A stretch of 64,000 bases of DNA. Origin: Ypsolopha sequella. Its lineage: Eukaryota; Arthropoda; Insecta; Lepidoptera; Ypsolophidae. This document shows positions 9,266-19,560 of this stretch, in pieces. The notes under the pieces are model-generated. The model was not told the origin of the DNA, made no database searches, and saw nothing but the letters and a program-made list of their open reading frames with translations. How positions within the stretch are numbered: position 1 is the first letter of the stretch; each line of letters begins with the position of its first letter. Location: positions 6,000,417-6,064,416 of the forward strand of contig OW203997.1 of the NCBI GenBank assembly GCA_934047225.1, written 5' to 3'. Made by a program: the position numbers and the translations under genes.

Positions 9266-10524
9266 TCTCAATTAGAGGGCAAAATTTAGATTACTGTTAA
9301 GATTTTACATTGAATTACTTAGAAATCCCTGTAACCCTTTTTGTCTATATTATTCAAATTTCGAAATGGTTACCCTCCTGGCTCAATCAACTGGTCAACT
9401 GCTGTGAAAATGATTACAGCCTTCTTTTATTTCCACTTTTTAATAAATATAAAGCAAACAAAAATGAAAAGAAATTAAACAGTTGGCCAGTTTATAAAAA
9501 AATAAAAAATAAAAACGTCAAACTTTCTCGTTGCGAAGCATCCCATTTATTTTCAACCAAAGATTTCAAAAGTAGTAAGCACTTACCGTACTATGAAAGC
9601 ACCAAAATGTTTCCACCTTTAAATGGGCGACACTCCGACACACATGTTTAGAATCTGTGCTCATCTGAACGCAATGATAGTTGGACGCCTTAAGTGCTCT
9701 TAAAGTTAATCATTTTAACAACTTTAGTAGTCTGATCAGTTTGCTGACCGTAGGTAAACAGATTGCGTATATATTGCGTATGTTAACGCACGCATTCAAA
9801 AACAATGCAGATATAAGGTGCCAGGGCTCATCTAAACTTTTGAAATCTTTGTTTTCAACAGCATTTTTGTACTTACGTAAACACAAACATATCCATATAT
9901 TTACTTTAGTTTGCAAAAACCGATCAAAAAACAAAAACATATTTACGCAAAACAGCTTACTTTATGCTGAAAAATGCGAAACGAGAATGTGTTTGCATTA
10001 TCAAATCGTTGTTATTATTATTCAACAGACACATTAATTAAGTCCACCAACTTACTCATGCGGTGTACCAATCAAGAATAAGCTCTATACTTGTCACTTA
10101 AGAGCTATTTTATTGAAAGTGAATATAAAGTGGTCGCGTCACTCCGTGTTATCGGTTGATGTGCGTAACGAAACTGTGGAACAACACTGATTCGATTCTG
10201 TAGCGATCTTATTAACGCGAATGGATACGCCAACTGCAATTTGGACCTGTCTTTGAAGGCCTACTCCTCCCACACGGGTGGTCCAAAAACTTTCATAAAA
10301 ATATATGATAGGCATTATAGAGTCAAAAAAAATTTCAAGTTTCATAAACTGTTTTTCTATTGTAAGTTTTGACAAAAAAAATTTAAAGTCATCGAAAGTT
10401 TCACATGATTAACACAAGAATTCTCTTACTCCTTCCAAACGCCTAAAGCGATTTTAATTATTATTTCACCAAATTAAAGGAAAATTTTAGATATTAAAAA
10501 ATTCAAGTTCAAAATTTTTTTTCC
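9266..10524. other. No recognised gene; unsupported open frames
   Basis: Two consecutive plus-strand frames (9310-9651 and 9681-10037) are open for 113 and 118 codons. The first lacks an ATG at its listed start, neither protein resembles anything I know, and a long frame lies opposite the second. Lysine- and asparagine-rich composition fits AT-rich non-coding DNA. I do not call genes. Confidence 0.35.
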
Positions 10525-10706
10525 GTTCATGGCGTCCGTGTGAAAAGTATTATTTTCTCCTATTTTGCGCTAGCCGGAGACGCAGTGGTTGTCGTAACAG
10601 CCACTTTTCAAGGCACGCTGAAATGAACATTATTTCAATGTTGTTTCCGTTGATATTTGTACCGACACACATCGAGTTGCTTATTTAGCGTGGTCATACG
10701 CCTTAA
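10525..10706 (-). mobile_element. TTAA-1 MITE fragment
   Basis: GGCGTCCGTGTGAAAAGTAT through GGTCATACGCCTTAA matches the first ~180 bp of TTAA-1 in reverse, with clear divergence (for example GCGCTAGCCGGAGACGCAGTGG). The terminal TTAA is at 10703-10706. The other end is lost. Confidence 0.55.
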
Positions 10707-10744
10707 TAAGCAGAGAGGAAATCGATTCTTTTGGTTAATCGATT

Positions 10745-10793
10745 GAAAAAAACCGGTCAAGTGCAAGTTTTAGTCACGTGCCGATGGTTTTTT
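10745..10793 (-). repeat. GGTTCC-superfamily terminal fragment
   Basis: AAAACCGGTCAAGTGCAAGT is the reverse complement of the CTTGGCCGGTTTT end of the GGTTCC families. Only about 50 bp are recognisable. Confidence 0.45.
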
Positions 10794-12670
10794 TTTACTT
10801 TGTAACCCTTATATGAACATTTCATATATTATGAGGATAAAGCCATTTGTAACAAAAGTGTGGATGCAAAATTGGGATGCAACGATTCGACCATTACGAT
10901 TACGATTGCAGATGCATTACGATTATTAAAAAAATACGTCAGATAATCCTCAGAATTTGGTTTCATAGTCTTTTATTTCAATAAAAGCGATAGGTAAACC
11001 AAAATAAAACTTTTCAAAATTTGGTTAAATTCTCTTACGATGTGGGAAGGCAAAGGGAACTTTAAGCCCATATAGATTATAGCCATGTCTAAGGTACTTG
11101 TTTTTCTTGTTTTATGAATGATGGAAATGATGGTGAATCGGTGATGATGATGATCCCTAAGCCTCCCCTGGGAGGACTAAGGGGTCATCTCGGCCACATA
11201 AAACTCGGACGCGTGTCCGAGTTGACACCTTTTACTGGGGGTCAACTCGGCTTTACATACAAAGTACAGTCAATCTAAGAAGGGATTGGATCCAAATACC
11301 TACTATAAAACTTCGAATATTATAGCGGATTTATTTAGGTTTAATTTACAATATAATATATACATACATACAATAAATACAATCATATTAATATAATTTG
11401 TTAAATGCATTCATTTTCTAGAAAAATATTTTATTTTTTATTAAAATTTTAGTTTAGGTTAAAAACCGGTCTAGCGGACGCTCCGCGCTTTAAGCCGCTT
11501 TACTCTCTACACTGTAGGCACAGTACTACTGTGCTGTAGGTGTGCATGCACACAAACGCAATTCTCAGGTCTCACCTTTTGATCTGTACCTTATTTATTT
11601 ACATCTTCTCTTCGACTGGTCATAAACTATTGTGCGCTTGAAAATTTCACGCCTAAGAAAACTGAAAAAATCTGGATATGCAGTACAATTAGCCAATCAC
11701 AGCGTTGCATTTCATACCAAAGTGAAAACGCGAATTTTCACGAACGAAATTTTCAATTGTAAAATTACTCTATGATTCCGGAAAAATACGAAAACTGATC
11801 ATTTTGAAAAATCCGTTTGTCAAAATGAAGAGTGTAATGATTTATAGAAACCAGTGCTCAATATACATCTATTAGTGATGTTGATACTTCTACCTCTGAA
11901 TATGGAAATGTTTGTTCCCCTAGTAATCCACGGTAAGCTGAGCAGCTTCCTCAGCACCAAATCTCCACGTGTGGGTCTATGTTATAGAATAATTGTGCTA
12001 GGTTTAACTACATACAATCAGGTCGACCCACGAGGGCGACGCGACGGTTCGTTGATCTTTCAATCAGCTGCTCTGAAACTGAAGGCGATATAATTATGTT
12101 GGTACTAGCCGGCAGTGTTACCAGCTTTGCCACTTTTTATCTAGGTAAAATATGTACTAGATCTGTAGGAAGATTAGGAAGATCTGTCATCTGTAGACAT
12201 AGACGAATACAGCCTACAGACTCCTCATAAGAGGCGACCGATTTCTGTCAACACATCTGACTGAACCAGCAGATATAATTCGCCACTCCAAAATTATATG
12301 TTTCGTTAGGCCAAACCCAAATGGCCCCTATATTCATTAAGTTACAGTCTTCGTCTTCGGGTAAGATAAGTTTGTGGCGCTATACGTAAGATTGGAAGAG
12401 CCAATAGGATTGCAGTATCCTGTTTCGATTGTACGCAAGATGTTGAACAATAGACGTATTTCTGGGCTGTATTGTCTATGTCTGTAGATAAAATGTACCA
12501 GTGTTTTAAGAATGTATGTATGTATCAAGACCGTTTACTCCATTAATTTTTTCTGTAAAATCAGGATGACTGTTTATGATATTTGTAACACAATAATAAC
12601 ACAATAGATAAGCCTTCCTTTGTATTTTTCATTCATCGCAGCAAATATTTTGCGAACTGTATATCCTCAT
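10794..12670. other. Long stretch without gene; small hairpins
   Basis: A hAT-end-like fragment GGGATGCAACGATTCG lies at about 10876. AACTCGGACGCGTGTCCGAGTT (about 11205-11226) is a perfect 11-bp-arm palindrome. The frame 11854-12093 (79 codons) and the minus frame 12337-12528 have no recognisable content. Otherwise AT-rich, unassigned sequence. Confidence 0.4.
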
Positions 12671-13144
12671 TTAAGGCGATTACCATCGCCAAATTAGCAG
12701 CTCGATATTTGTCACTACAAATATCAACGGAAACGACATTGAAATAACGTTCATATCAGCGCGCAATGCATAGTGGCTGTTACGACGCTCGCTGCGTCCT
12801 TGATATGGCGAAATAGGAGAAAATTATACTTTTCACTTGGACGTGATTACTCGATTGAATAATCTTATGTTATGTTTATAGCTATAAAGTTTATCTATTT
12901 ACCAAAGCATAGATGAATTCAATCGGCCAAGCCACTCAGGAGCAGTAGGGAATTTGAGGTAAAAAACACTATTCAGTAAAAAAAATTATTCATGCAGAAG
13001 TTTTGGTGGTATGAAAAAGAAAAATGTTGCATATGTTGTCTAAGAGTTGATTATTCATAATACATTTTTTCATTATTTTTGGTTTGGTCAGAAACGAGGA
13101 GTAGGCTTTAGAAAGTACCCATTTGGCAATAGTAAGACCCTTAA
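12671..13144 (+). mobile_element. TTAA-1 MITE, copy 2 with intact TTAA on both sides
   Basis: TTAA at 12671-12674 and at 13141-13144 flank GGCGATTACCATCGCC at the left and TTTGGCAATAGTAAGACCC at the right. 474 bp overall, the same length as copies 41663-42136 and 14510-14983. Non-coding. A second, partial TTAA-1 follows immediately. Confidence 0.75.
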
Positions 13145-13310
13145 GGGGCAAGTAGCCGTCAACGACCTTGAGTCAACCTGTGTCCTTACAAATATCGACA
13201 GAAACTATATTGAAATAACTTTCATATCAGCGCGCACTGCATTACGACGTCGCTGGATCTCCGGATAGCGCAAAAGAGGAGAAAATTATACTGTCCACAT
13301 GGACGCGTTG
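13141..13310 (+). mobile_element. TTAA-1 MITE, partial tandem copy
   Basis: It shares the right TTAA of the preceding copy as its left TTAA and continues with a diverged version of the first ~165 bp of the family (ATCGACAGAAACTATATTGA, TCAGCGCGCACTGCATTACG, GAGGAGAAAATTATACTGT). It then breaks off. It is more diverged than its neighbour. Confidence 0.6.
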
Positions 13311-13572
13311 GGGAAAAAAAATCCATATTTTTTCCAATCAATATTTTCCTTATATTGTGGTGCAAGAACCATACAAATACCATTCATTAGTGGTTTCAAA
13401 TAGCCAATTTTACTTAATTTAAGTCTAACAACTTTCTTATAGGTACTTACGCGAGAATAATTTCCTAAAATTAAGTTGTTCTTTATAGTTTAACTAAGAA
13501 TATATATATACATTTTTTATAATTTTTAAACATAGTGTTTATGAGAAATAACTTTATCAATAGACTAAGAAT

Positions 13573-13841
13573 ATACAAGGTGACTTTTTGATCATCGTCC
13601 AAATTCATACTGGCGGCTTGGTAAGTGATCAGTATCATGCATCAATAACAAAATTGGTGAAATTCGTAAAATGAAATTTCGACTCCCCATAGTGATTTAC
13701 TCGGGGCTGGAACTGAATTTATATGGGAAGCCGAAATTTCATTATACGAATTTCACAAAAATTGTTACTGATCCAAGATACTGATCACTTATCAAGCCTC
13801 CAGTATGAATTTGGACGATGATCAAAAAGTCACCTTGTATA
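13573..13841. mobile_element. HP-H foldback MITE, copy 1
   Basis: TATACAAGGTGACTTTTTGA at the left mirrors TCAAAAAGTCACCTTGTATA at the right. The arms extend about 120 bp each with few mismatches. About 269 bp. Related copies are at 26041 and 33901; their comparison supports a TA target duplication. It is flanked here by ~55-bp direct repeats (13512-13563 and 13846-13902, sharing TTTATGAGAAATAACTTTATC). Non-coding. Confidence 0.75.
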
Positions 13842-13904
13842 TATTTTTTCATATTTTTTAAACATACCGTTTATGAGAAATAACTTTATCAATAGAGTCA
13901 TTTT

Positions 13905-14509
13905 CGGATGATGCTGGTAAGAGGTGCCTTAATGGTTTTCCTGCCTGAAACAATCATGTGGCGAATAACTTCGAATTTTGTGGTTATCCTGTTAGCCTAA
14001 GATCCGGCAGCTGACTTCTGCAGGTATCTGTTATTTTTTTATGCAACTTATAGTCTATAGTCTATAGTCGGGTAGCCTATAGGTATAGCAAATAACTATT
14101 AGCTGCAATTACCTTGTTGAGCAAAACATGCATATTAATTTGTTTATTACTATTATATTAAACATCATTCGTTAAAATAAATAAATTAAAATACATTTAA
14201 GTAGATATGCCCGCGGCTCTGCCCACGTTGAAAATATAACAATTACTATTAAAAAAAAACATAAGGGAATACTTGAATCATAGAGAGGAGATGTTTGTGA
14301 GTGACGTTGGATGTTGTAGGAGACACAGAACTGATTAATTAATATAAAATTAATTTTCTGGAAAAAATATTTGATGGTCAATTTGTGTTTAAAGTTGCGT
14401 TGTATGATGTTACGTTTTTGCAAAACCAAAACCGTATGAACGGCCGTTTAGACATTCCATACAGATCTGACGTTTCTGTAACGCGGAATCTGAGCGCGGA
14501 ACATTTTGA
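13905..14509. other. No gene seen
   Basis: AT-rich unassigned sequence. The minus-strand frame 14172-14429 (85 codons) runs up to the adjacent MITE and has no recognisable content. Confidence 0.4.
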
Positions 14510-14983
14510 TTAAGGCCCTTAATACCGCCAAATGGGCACTTTCTAAAGCCTCCTCCTCTTTTATGGCCAAACCAAAAATATTGAAAAAATGTATTATGGA
14601 TTATCAACTCTAGGACAACATATGCAACATTTTTCTTTTTCGTACCACCAAAACTTCTATATGAAAAATTGTTTTAACTGAATGGTGTTTTTTGGCTTGA
14701 ATTTCCTACTGCTCCTAAGCGGCTTAAGTGATTTAATTCATTTATGCTTTGATAAATAGATAAACTTGATAGCTATAAATATAACATAGAATTATTCAAT
14801 CGAACAATGACGCCCATGTGAAAAGTATTATTTTCTCCCATTTCGCCCTATCAAGGACGCAGCGAGCGTCGTAACAGCCACTATGCATTGCGCGCTGATA
14901 TGAACGTTATTTCAATGTCGCTTCCGTTGATATTCGTTCCGAAAAATATCGACCTGCTAATTTGGCGATGGTAATCGCCTTAA
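14510..14983 (-). mobile_element. TTAA-1 MITE, copy 3
   Basis: Reverse orientation, bounded by TTAA at 14510-14513 and 14980-14983. The ends read TTAAGGCCCTTAATACCGCC and GGCGATGGTAATCGCCTTAA, showing the imperfect inverted repeat clearly. Same internal landmarks as other copies. Confidence 0.75.
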
Positions 14984-15279
14984 GCGATCACGTATCCAAA
15001 CCCATTATACCGTTCATCATTGTCAGAATCCAAGGAATCGAATTGCATAATTTTTTTTGCGATTTTGTCGTACGTGTGAGTGATACGCACACACAAAGGT
15101 GTGTAGAGCGCCATCTCAATATTTCCCGGGAATTTTGGCCCTTTCTGGTTTTTCGATTTTATATTATTATAATAGATGTTATATGGGGTTGTCAGCCTAC
15201 CGCAACTTCATAGAGGTAAAAAATAATGAAGAGATTGTCCTGGAAACTAGAAACAATGGCGTTATATTTTTTCTTATTT

Positions 15280-15777
15280 AGGCCCACTTGCAGCATGATC
15301 GAGAAAAAATCCCTTAAGGCGATATGTAAGTTTTAGCGTCCCTGTTACTCCATATGCGAAAAAATCCTCAGTGCGAGAGGGACGGATTCGGGGAAAAGTA
15401 GCAAAAAGTCGGTTTTTTATTCATATAATTTGCACCATGATAATATCGAAGCGGGTTAGTAATCCCGAGCTAAGCGATTGTTTGACATTTGACATTTATT
15501 TTTAATGTTACCATAAAGTAATTAGTTGCAAACAATGTAGTATCTATCTATATAATGTCATTGGAAACATCACAATTGAAGTCAAACTGGTAACATTACT
15601 TCGCTAACCCGAGTTTAACTCAAGGTGATTGTCGGATTAAATTCTGATGATTTTCTCTTACTTTAACCCTAGTTTAACCCGAGATTTTGGTTGGTGCAAG
15701 AGACCTTTTTCTTAAACCTCTATTTTTTGACTTAACCAGAGTTAAAATCGAGTTAAGAACATGCTGCAAGTGGGCCT
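15280..15777. mobile_element. HP-U terminal-inverted-repeat element
   Basis: AGGCCCACTTGCAGCATG at about 15280-15297 mirrors CATGCTGCAAGTGGGCCT at about 15760-15777. The right side contains GTTAAAC- and GTTAAG-type words (TTTAACCCGAG, AGTTAAAATCGAGTTAAG) and TTGGTGCAAGAGACC, a style I recognise from abundant lepidopteran MITEs. A fragment of TTAA-2b lies just inside the left end. Non-coding. Confidence 0.55.
15314..15430 (+). mobile_element. TTAA-2b fragment nested in HP-U
   Basis: TTAAGGCGATATGTAAGTTT, then TCAGTGCGAGAGGGACGGAT and GCAAAAAGTCGGTTTTTTAT, match one end of TTAA-2b (best seen in reverse at 60660-60791). The rest is missing. Confidence 0.55.
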
Positions 15778-15909
15778 TGCTTTACTGTCTCTCTCTGCCA
15801 TACACTGTCATAATATAAAACAATGACACGGTGCTGCTGTTCTTAAATTGTTCCAAAAATGAATATATTTAGTTTTAATTTTTAATCAAAGTTGGATTAA
15901 GCCATTTAG

Positions 15910-16333
15910 TTAAGGTGATATACCGTGCTAGCAAAGGTCCCCGTTACTCCAGGCAGAAAGACCCGCAGTGCGAAAGGGACGGAATCGGGGAAAATTGTCA
16001 AAAAGTCGGTTTTAAATTAATGCAAAATTAACTAAAATAGCTACAAAAAATTCCACAACCAGTAATATGGGTGCAGTTAAAACCCATCTAAATAAATATT
16101 TTTCAAGTCTGTGTGCTATCCTAATTTGTCAGAATATCAAAAAAAGTGTAAATTTAGACCTGATTTCAATAATTATTTCTATCGAATGAAATTCCTCCTA
16201 TCGCGTTTCTGATAGACCAAAATCTAGTAAAAGGTCCCAAAATTGTTATACTAATTTGATTTACTTGGAACTTCATTAAAAGAGCATATAAATAACTTCA
16301 AAAAGTGTAAATTTTCACGGTCTAGCCCCTTAA
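15910..16333 (+). mobile_element. TTAA-2b MITE, copy 1
   Basis: TTAA at 15910-15913 and 16330-16333 bound a 424-bp element. It begins TTAAGGTGATATACCGTG and ends GTCTAGCCCCTTAA. It shares CTATCGCGTTTCTGATAG-type and GATTTCAATAATTATTTC words with TTAA-2 and with the copies at 18327 and 60133. Non-coding; probably a diverged sister of TTAA-2. Confidence 0.65.
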
Positions 16334-16705
16334 CTTGTAACGACAGCTTTGAAATAGGATAAATCTGTCTTGAAAATGTGTCAGATCTGGCAACATCACT
16401 TCAAAATGACTGGCCTAAAGGGTTGTATAACCAGGCTATACAAAAACAAAAGAAAAAAAAATTGCGGGCTAAAAGGGCGCTTGTCGATATCGATAACTTT
16501 CTCATAGATAGTGATTCTCTGTGGTTTCCGTGGCAAAGGGACACAGATACCTAAAAACGATGATAGTAGATGATAGTTAGTATCGATCGTGGATCAGGCT
16601 TTTGCTAGTGTTTTCGACTCAAAGTGCTTCAAAATGGATGTCAAACAAATTTAGATACATATTTCTAAGTTTACATTTTAAATATTATATTTGTATGTAC
16701 TCGTA
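16334..16705. other. No gene seen
   Basis: AT-rich sequence with a TCGATATCGATA word near 16488. No open frame or recurrent repeat found. Confidence 0.4.
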
Positions 16706-16925
16706 CGCAGTGGCGTGCACAGAACTTTTTGCTGAAAAAGCAAACAATTGGTCAAGAACAACAATAAAAAAAAATGAAAATTTTTTAATATCAATTTGAA
16801 AAAAAAAAATTGTATGACGCCAGGGTAGACAATGTCTACCCTAGAGTGAAAATTTCCTATACAATTTTTTTTTTTCAAAGCGATATTTAAATTTTTTCAT
16901 ATTTTTTTTATTGTTGTTCTTGATC
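16706..16925. mobile_element. HP-N foldback MITE, copy 1
   Basis: Starts GCAGTGGCGTGCACAGAAC. The left arm AATTTTTTAATATCAATTTG mirrors CAAAGCGATATTTAAATTTT. The centre carries GGGTAGACAATGTCTACCC, a perfect 9-bp-arm palindrome. The right outer end is truncated relative to the copy at 24400. Non-coding. Confidence 0.65.
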
Positions 16926-17224
16926 TTAAGAAAATTGTTGAAATAATACAGTTAGTATTATTATCGAAACATGTATTTAATACATTAATATTCAGTAATT
17001 GGAGCCAAGGTGAACCGTCTCGCCCGAGAATCGAATCGATTACATGTCCGTTTGTCCGTCCGTCTGTCAGCAGTCGCTAACCAGCCAAGCGTGATGGGTG
17101 TCATTTCTTTGCTGATAAAATATAATGTAACAGTCTATTTATTTGTAACATAACATGTTAAAACTCAGAAGCAGCTTTATCTCAGTAGTTATAACGTCGG
17201 TCTTTCAATAATACTTGCAAGCTA

Positions 17225-17330
17225 TTGCTTATAGTAGTTTATGCTACAAGAGCGAAAAGGAATAAATCACGAGGACGATTAAACGTTCACGAGTAATTTA
17301 TTGCTCTTACGCCCGTGTACCATACTACGT
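17225..17330 (+). repeat. REP-G dispersed repeat, copy 3
   Basis: AGTAGTTTATGCTACAAGAG and GGAATAAATCACGAGGACG match the copies at 2584 and 6292. Here a rough mirror follows (GAGTAATTTATTGCTCTTA, CCATACTAC), suggesting the intact family is itself a foldback. Confidence 0.45.
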
Positions 17331-17689
17331 TTTTTAATGCATAGTATGAGGAAATAAAACAAATATAATCAAAGAAAACAATTTAATTATTAAAGTTGAA
17401 AGTTACATTGTTACAATTTTGCAAGTTAATGATTGGCTCAAAAGGACTGTATCCAGAACCGTTAAACAGTGGAAAAATAGTATAGCATTTATGGTAGACA
17501 GGAAAGGTTGCAGGTTAGCCAACTTTTCGTAAATAAATTAAAAAGAAAAGAAAAGCCCTAGGGCAAAATATCGACTTTCTGTTCGGTTTTGATGCATAAA
17601 AAGTGGGCCTTTACGAGCACTTGCATTGAAAAAAAACTAATGCTGCTTCCATTACCTAGCCTATTCATATTTTTATGAAATAGAATAGA
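17331..17689. other. No gene seen
   Basis: AT-rich unassigned sequence between REP-G and a reversed LINE tail. No supported frame. Confidence 0.4.
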
Positions 17690-17882
17690 AGAATAGAATA
17701 TTGTTTATTTGTCTCACAACAATTTTTACAGAATATTATAATCTGTTAGATTAGAATTATGAACACTTCGACAAAAAGGAGTCAGGCTCAGCTTCTTGCT
17801 GGATGTGAGAATCATCTTCACAGCGCTGTTTTTCAGCCTGTCCCTGATCTCGCAGAGTTAGACACAACTGCAGGTAGTTGGA
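17690..17882 (-). mobile_element. LINE 3' tail (LINE-M), reverse
   Basis: Read on the minus strand: GCTGAAAAACAGCGCTGTG, then AGAAGCTGAGCCTGACTCC, then GAGACAAATAAACAATATTC with an ATTCT-rich end. The same order of motifs appears on the plus strand at 49808-50210. This GCTGAAAA-CAGCGCTGTG to ACAAATAAAC layout is the non-coding 3' end of a common lepidopteran non-LTR family, probably CR1- or jockey-like. No protein part remains. Confidence 0.5.
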
Positions 17883-18326
17883 TTACAAGACAAAAATAGA
17901 ATTAAAAAAGTCTGGAACAGTTTGTTACACCCAAGGACGTCTGCTCACTCAATACTAAACATCCAAACAGACACGTAAATCCGACGTTAAATACCGCGTT
18001 AGCTAATTTTTCTATGCAAATACGAATATTTAATAAATTACCAGACAAGTCAAAACTTATTTACAATTACACAAAATTTAAAAAATATTAATTTAATTGA
18101 TTAGTAGATAAGTGCTTTTACACAATAAAAGAATTTATGGAATTAAAATCTTATGGCATTGTAATTGTGGTATTGGGTCTCTTCCAGGATGACCGCCGGG
18201 AGACGAACTAGGCTGATGGATGGATGGCATTGTAATTAATAAGAATTGAAATATAATTCATTTTTGTTATTAATATAAACTTATAGTTATATACAACAAA
18301 TGTTATTGCTAAATTTTTTGCATGCC
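17883..18326. other. No gene; small REP-BA scrap
   Basis: CTTCCAGGATGACCGCCGGG and GGCTGATGGATGGATGG (about 18180-18231) are a deleted scrap of REP-BA in reverse. The rest is AT-rich and unassigned. Confidence 0.4.
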
Positions 18327-18738
18327 TTAAGGTACCCCCTTATCGTCAAAACTGACACTTTTTGAAGTTATTTATTTCCTGTTCAAAAGCAGTCCCAAGT
18401 TAAGTAAATTAGTATAACAATTTTTGAACTTTTTCTGGATTTTGGACTATCAGAAACGCGATTGGAGAAATTTTACTCGATAGAAATAATCATTGAAACG
18501 AAGTCTAAATTTACACTTTTTTTGATATTCTGACAAATTGGACTTTAGACTTCAAAAATATTTATTTAGACGTGTTTTAACAATACCAAAATTACTGGTT
18601 ATTTTCATGGCTATTTCTGTTAATTTTGTATTAATTTTAAACCAACTTTTTGTCAATTTTCCCCGATTCCGTCCCTCTCGCACTGTCGGTTCCGCTTTGA
18701 ATAAAAGGGACCTTTGCACGGACGATATATCAGCTTAA
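18327..18738 (-). mobile_element. TTAA-2b MITE, copy 2
   Basis: Bounded by TTAA at 18327-18330 and 18735-18738, 412 bp. It contains CAGAAACGCGATTGGAGAAA and CCGTCCCTCTCGCACTG, matching 60133-60791 and, in reverse, 15910-16333. The left end reads TTAAGGTACCCCCTTATCG. The 66-codon plus frame inside it is incidental. Confidence 0.65.
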
Positions 18739-18867
18739 TTGGTTAAAATTAAATGTGATATGCACTAATGCACAAATGCTTAGTTGATTAGTTTTAAGTA
18801 ATGTTGTAACATCTATAAACCACATTCATTGCAAATAAACTATTTCTATCCTATTCTATATCGAGAC

Positions 18868-19035
18868 CTGGGGCTCTACCGCGTAATTCTCATTTGTATC
18901 AACTTCAAGCAAATGCATGCGAAATTCAACGCGTGCAAAAGAGATGGCATGTTAAGCGGACGTCGTCGCACGCACGTCAAATTTCAATCTCAAGTCGATG
19001 TTGATGAAAATGAGAATTACGCGGTAGACCCGCTG
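18868..19035. mobile_element. HP-R foldback MITE, copy 1
   Basis: TCTACCGCGTAATTCTCATT (18875-18894) mirrors AATGAGAATTACGCGGTAGA (about 19009-19028). The core contains ACGCGTGCAAAAGAGATGGC. An inverted copy is at 45190-45355. About 165 bp. The 80-codon frame 18829-19071 simply crosses it. Confidence 0.7.
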
Positions 19036-19130
19036 GCTTCGACTCCTGCGCGGTCGAGGATGCACCGATGAGATTTTTGTAATTTATTCAATTTTATTGG
19101 CTTATAATATTTGTATTCTTCTCACTTGCT

Positions 19131-19274
19131 GGGGATCTAAAAAGGCCGCTTTGGATGAATCATATTATGATTCTCTTGTAATGCCGTCTCCTTTGCACGC
19201 ATGTAGAAACTCTGACTCTTTCCTACTTTCAAATCATTTCATGATTCACCCAAGTTGGCCTTTTTAGGTCCCCT
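19131..19274. mobile_element. HP-Q foldback MITE, copy 1
   Basis: GGGGATCTAAAAAGGCCG at the left mirrors TTGGCCTTTTTAGGTCCCC at the right. About 144 bp. Further copies are at 58046-58193 and, truncated, at 34866-34992. The centre has GGTAATGCCGTCTCCTTTG-like sequence, related to the core of HP-R. Confidence 0.65.
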
Positions 19275-19560
19275 GTTGGTGTGCTGTTGGTCTGTAAGGT
19301 GCTTTAGTTCATTCACTTATAGTTGACACTTTTGCGTCAAAACGTAAGGTAACTTATTACATAGCTAACATTGTTGCTTAGCCAAGTGTCGGGAATTAAA
19401 ATTGATTATTATCTTTGAGTCTTTATTAAGTCTTGAGACCTACAGATTGAGTGGCATTTTAGTGCAAATCATAATTGGGTCTCTATTTATAGATAATTTA
19501 CACAAACCAGTTAATGTTCAGCCGTGTTCTGCGTTCTGCGGTCACTATGATCCAAGAATT

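Noticed and set aside
9310..10037. Two consecutive open frames of 113 and 118 codons
   Set aside because: The first starts at TTG rather than ATG, composition is that of AT-rich DNA, no motif is recognisable, and a comparable frame lies opposite the second.
11205..11226. Hairpin as a transcription terminator
   Set aside because: A rho-independent terminator makes no sense in this eukaryotic context, and there is no adjacent gene.
17755..17880. Possible coding remnant on the minus strand
   Set aside because: The short open stretch coincides with the LINE-M non-coding 3' end, and the corresponding frame is not kept in the copy at 50 kb.
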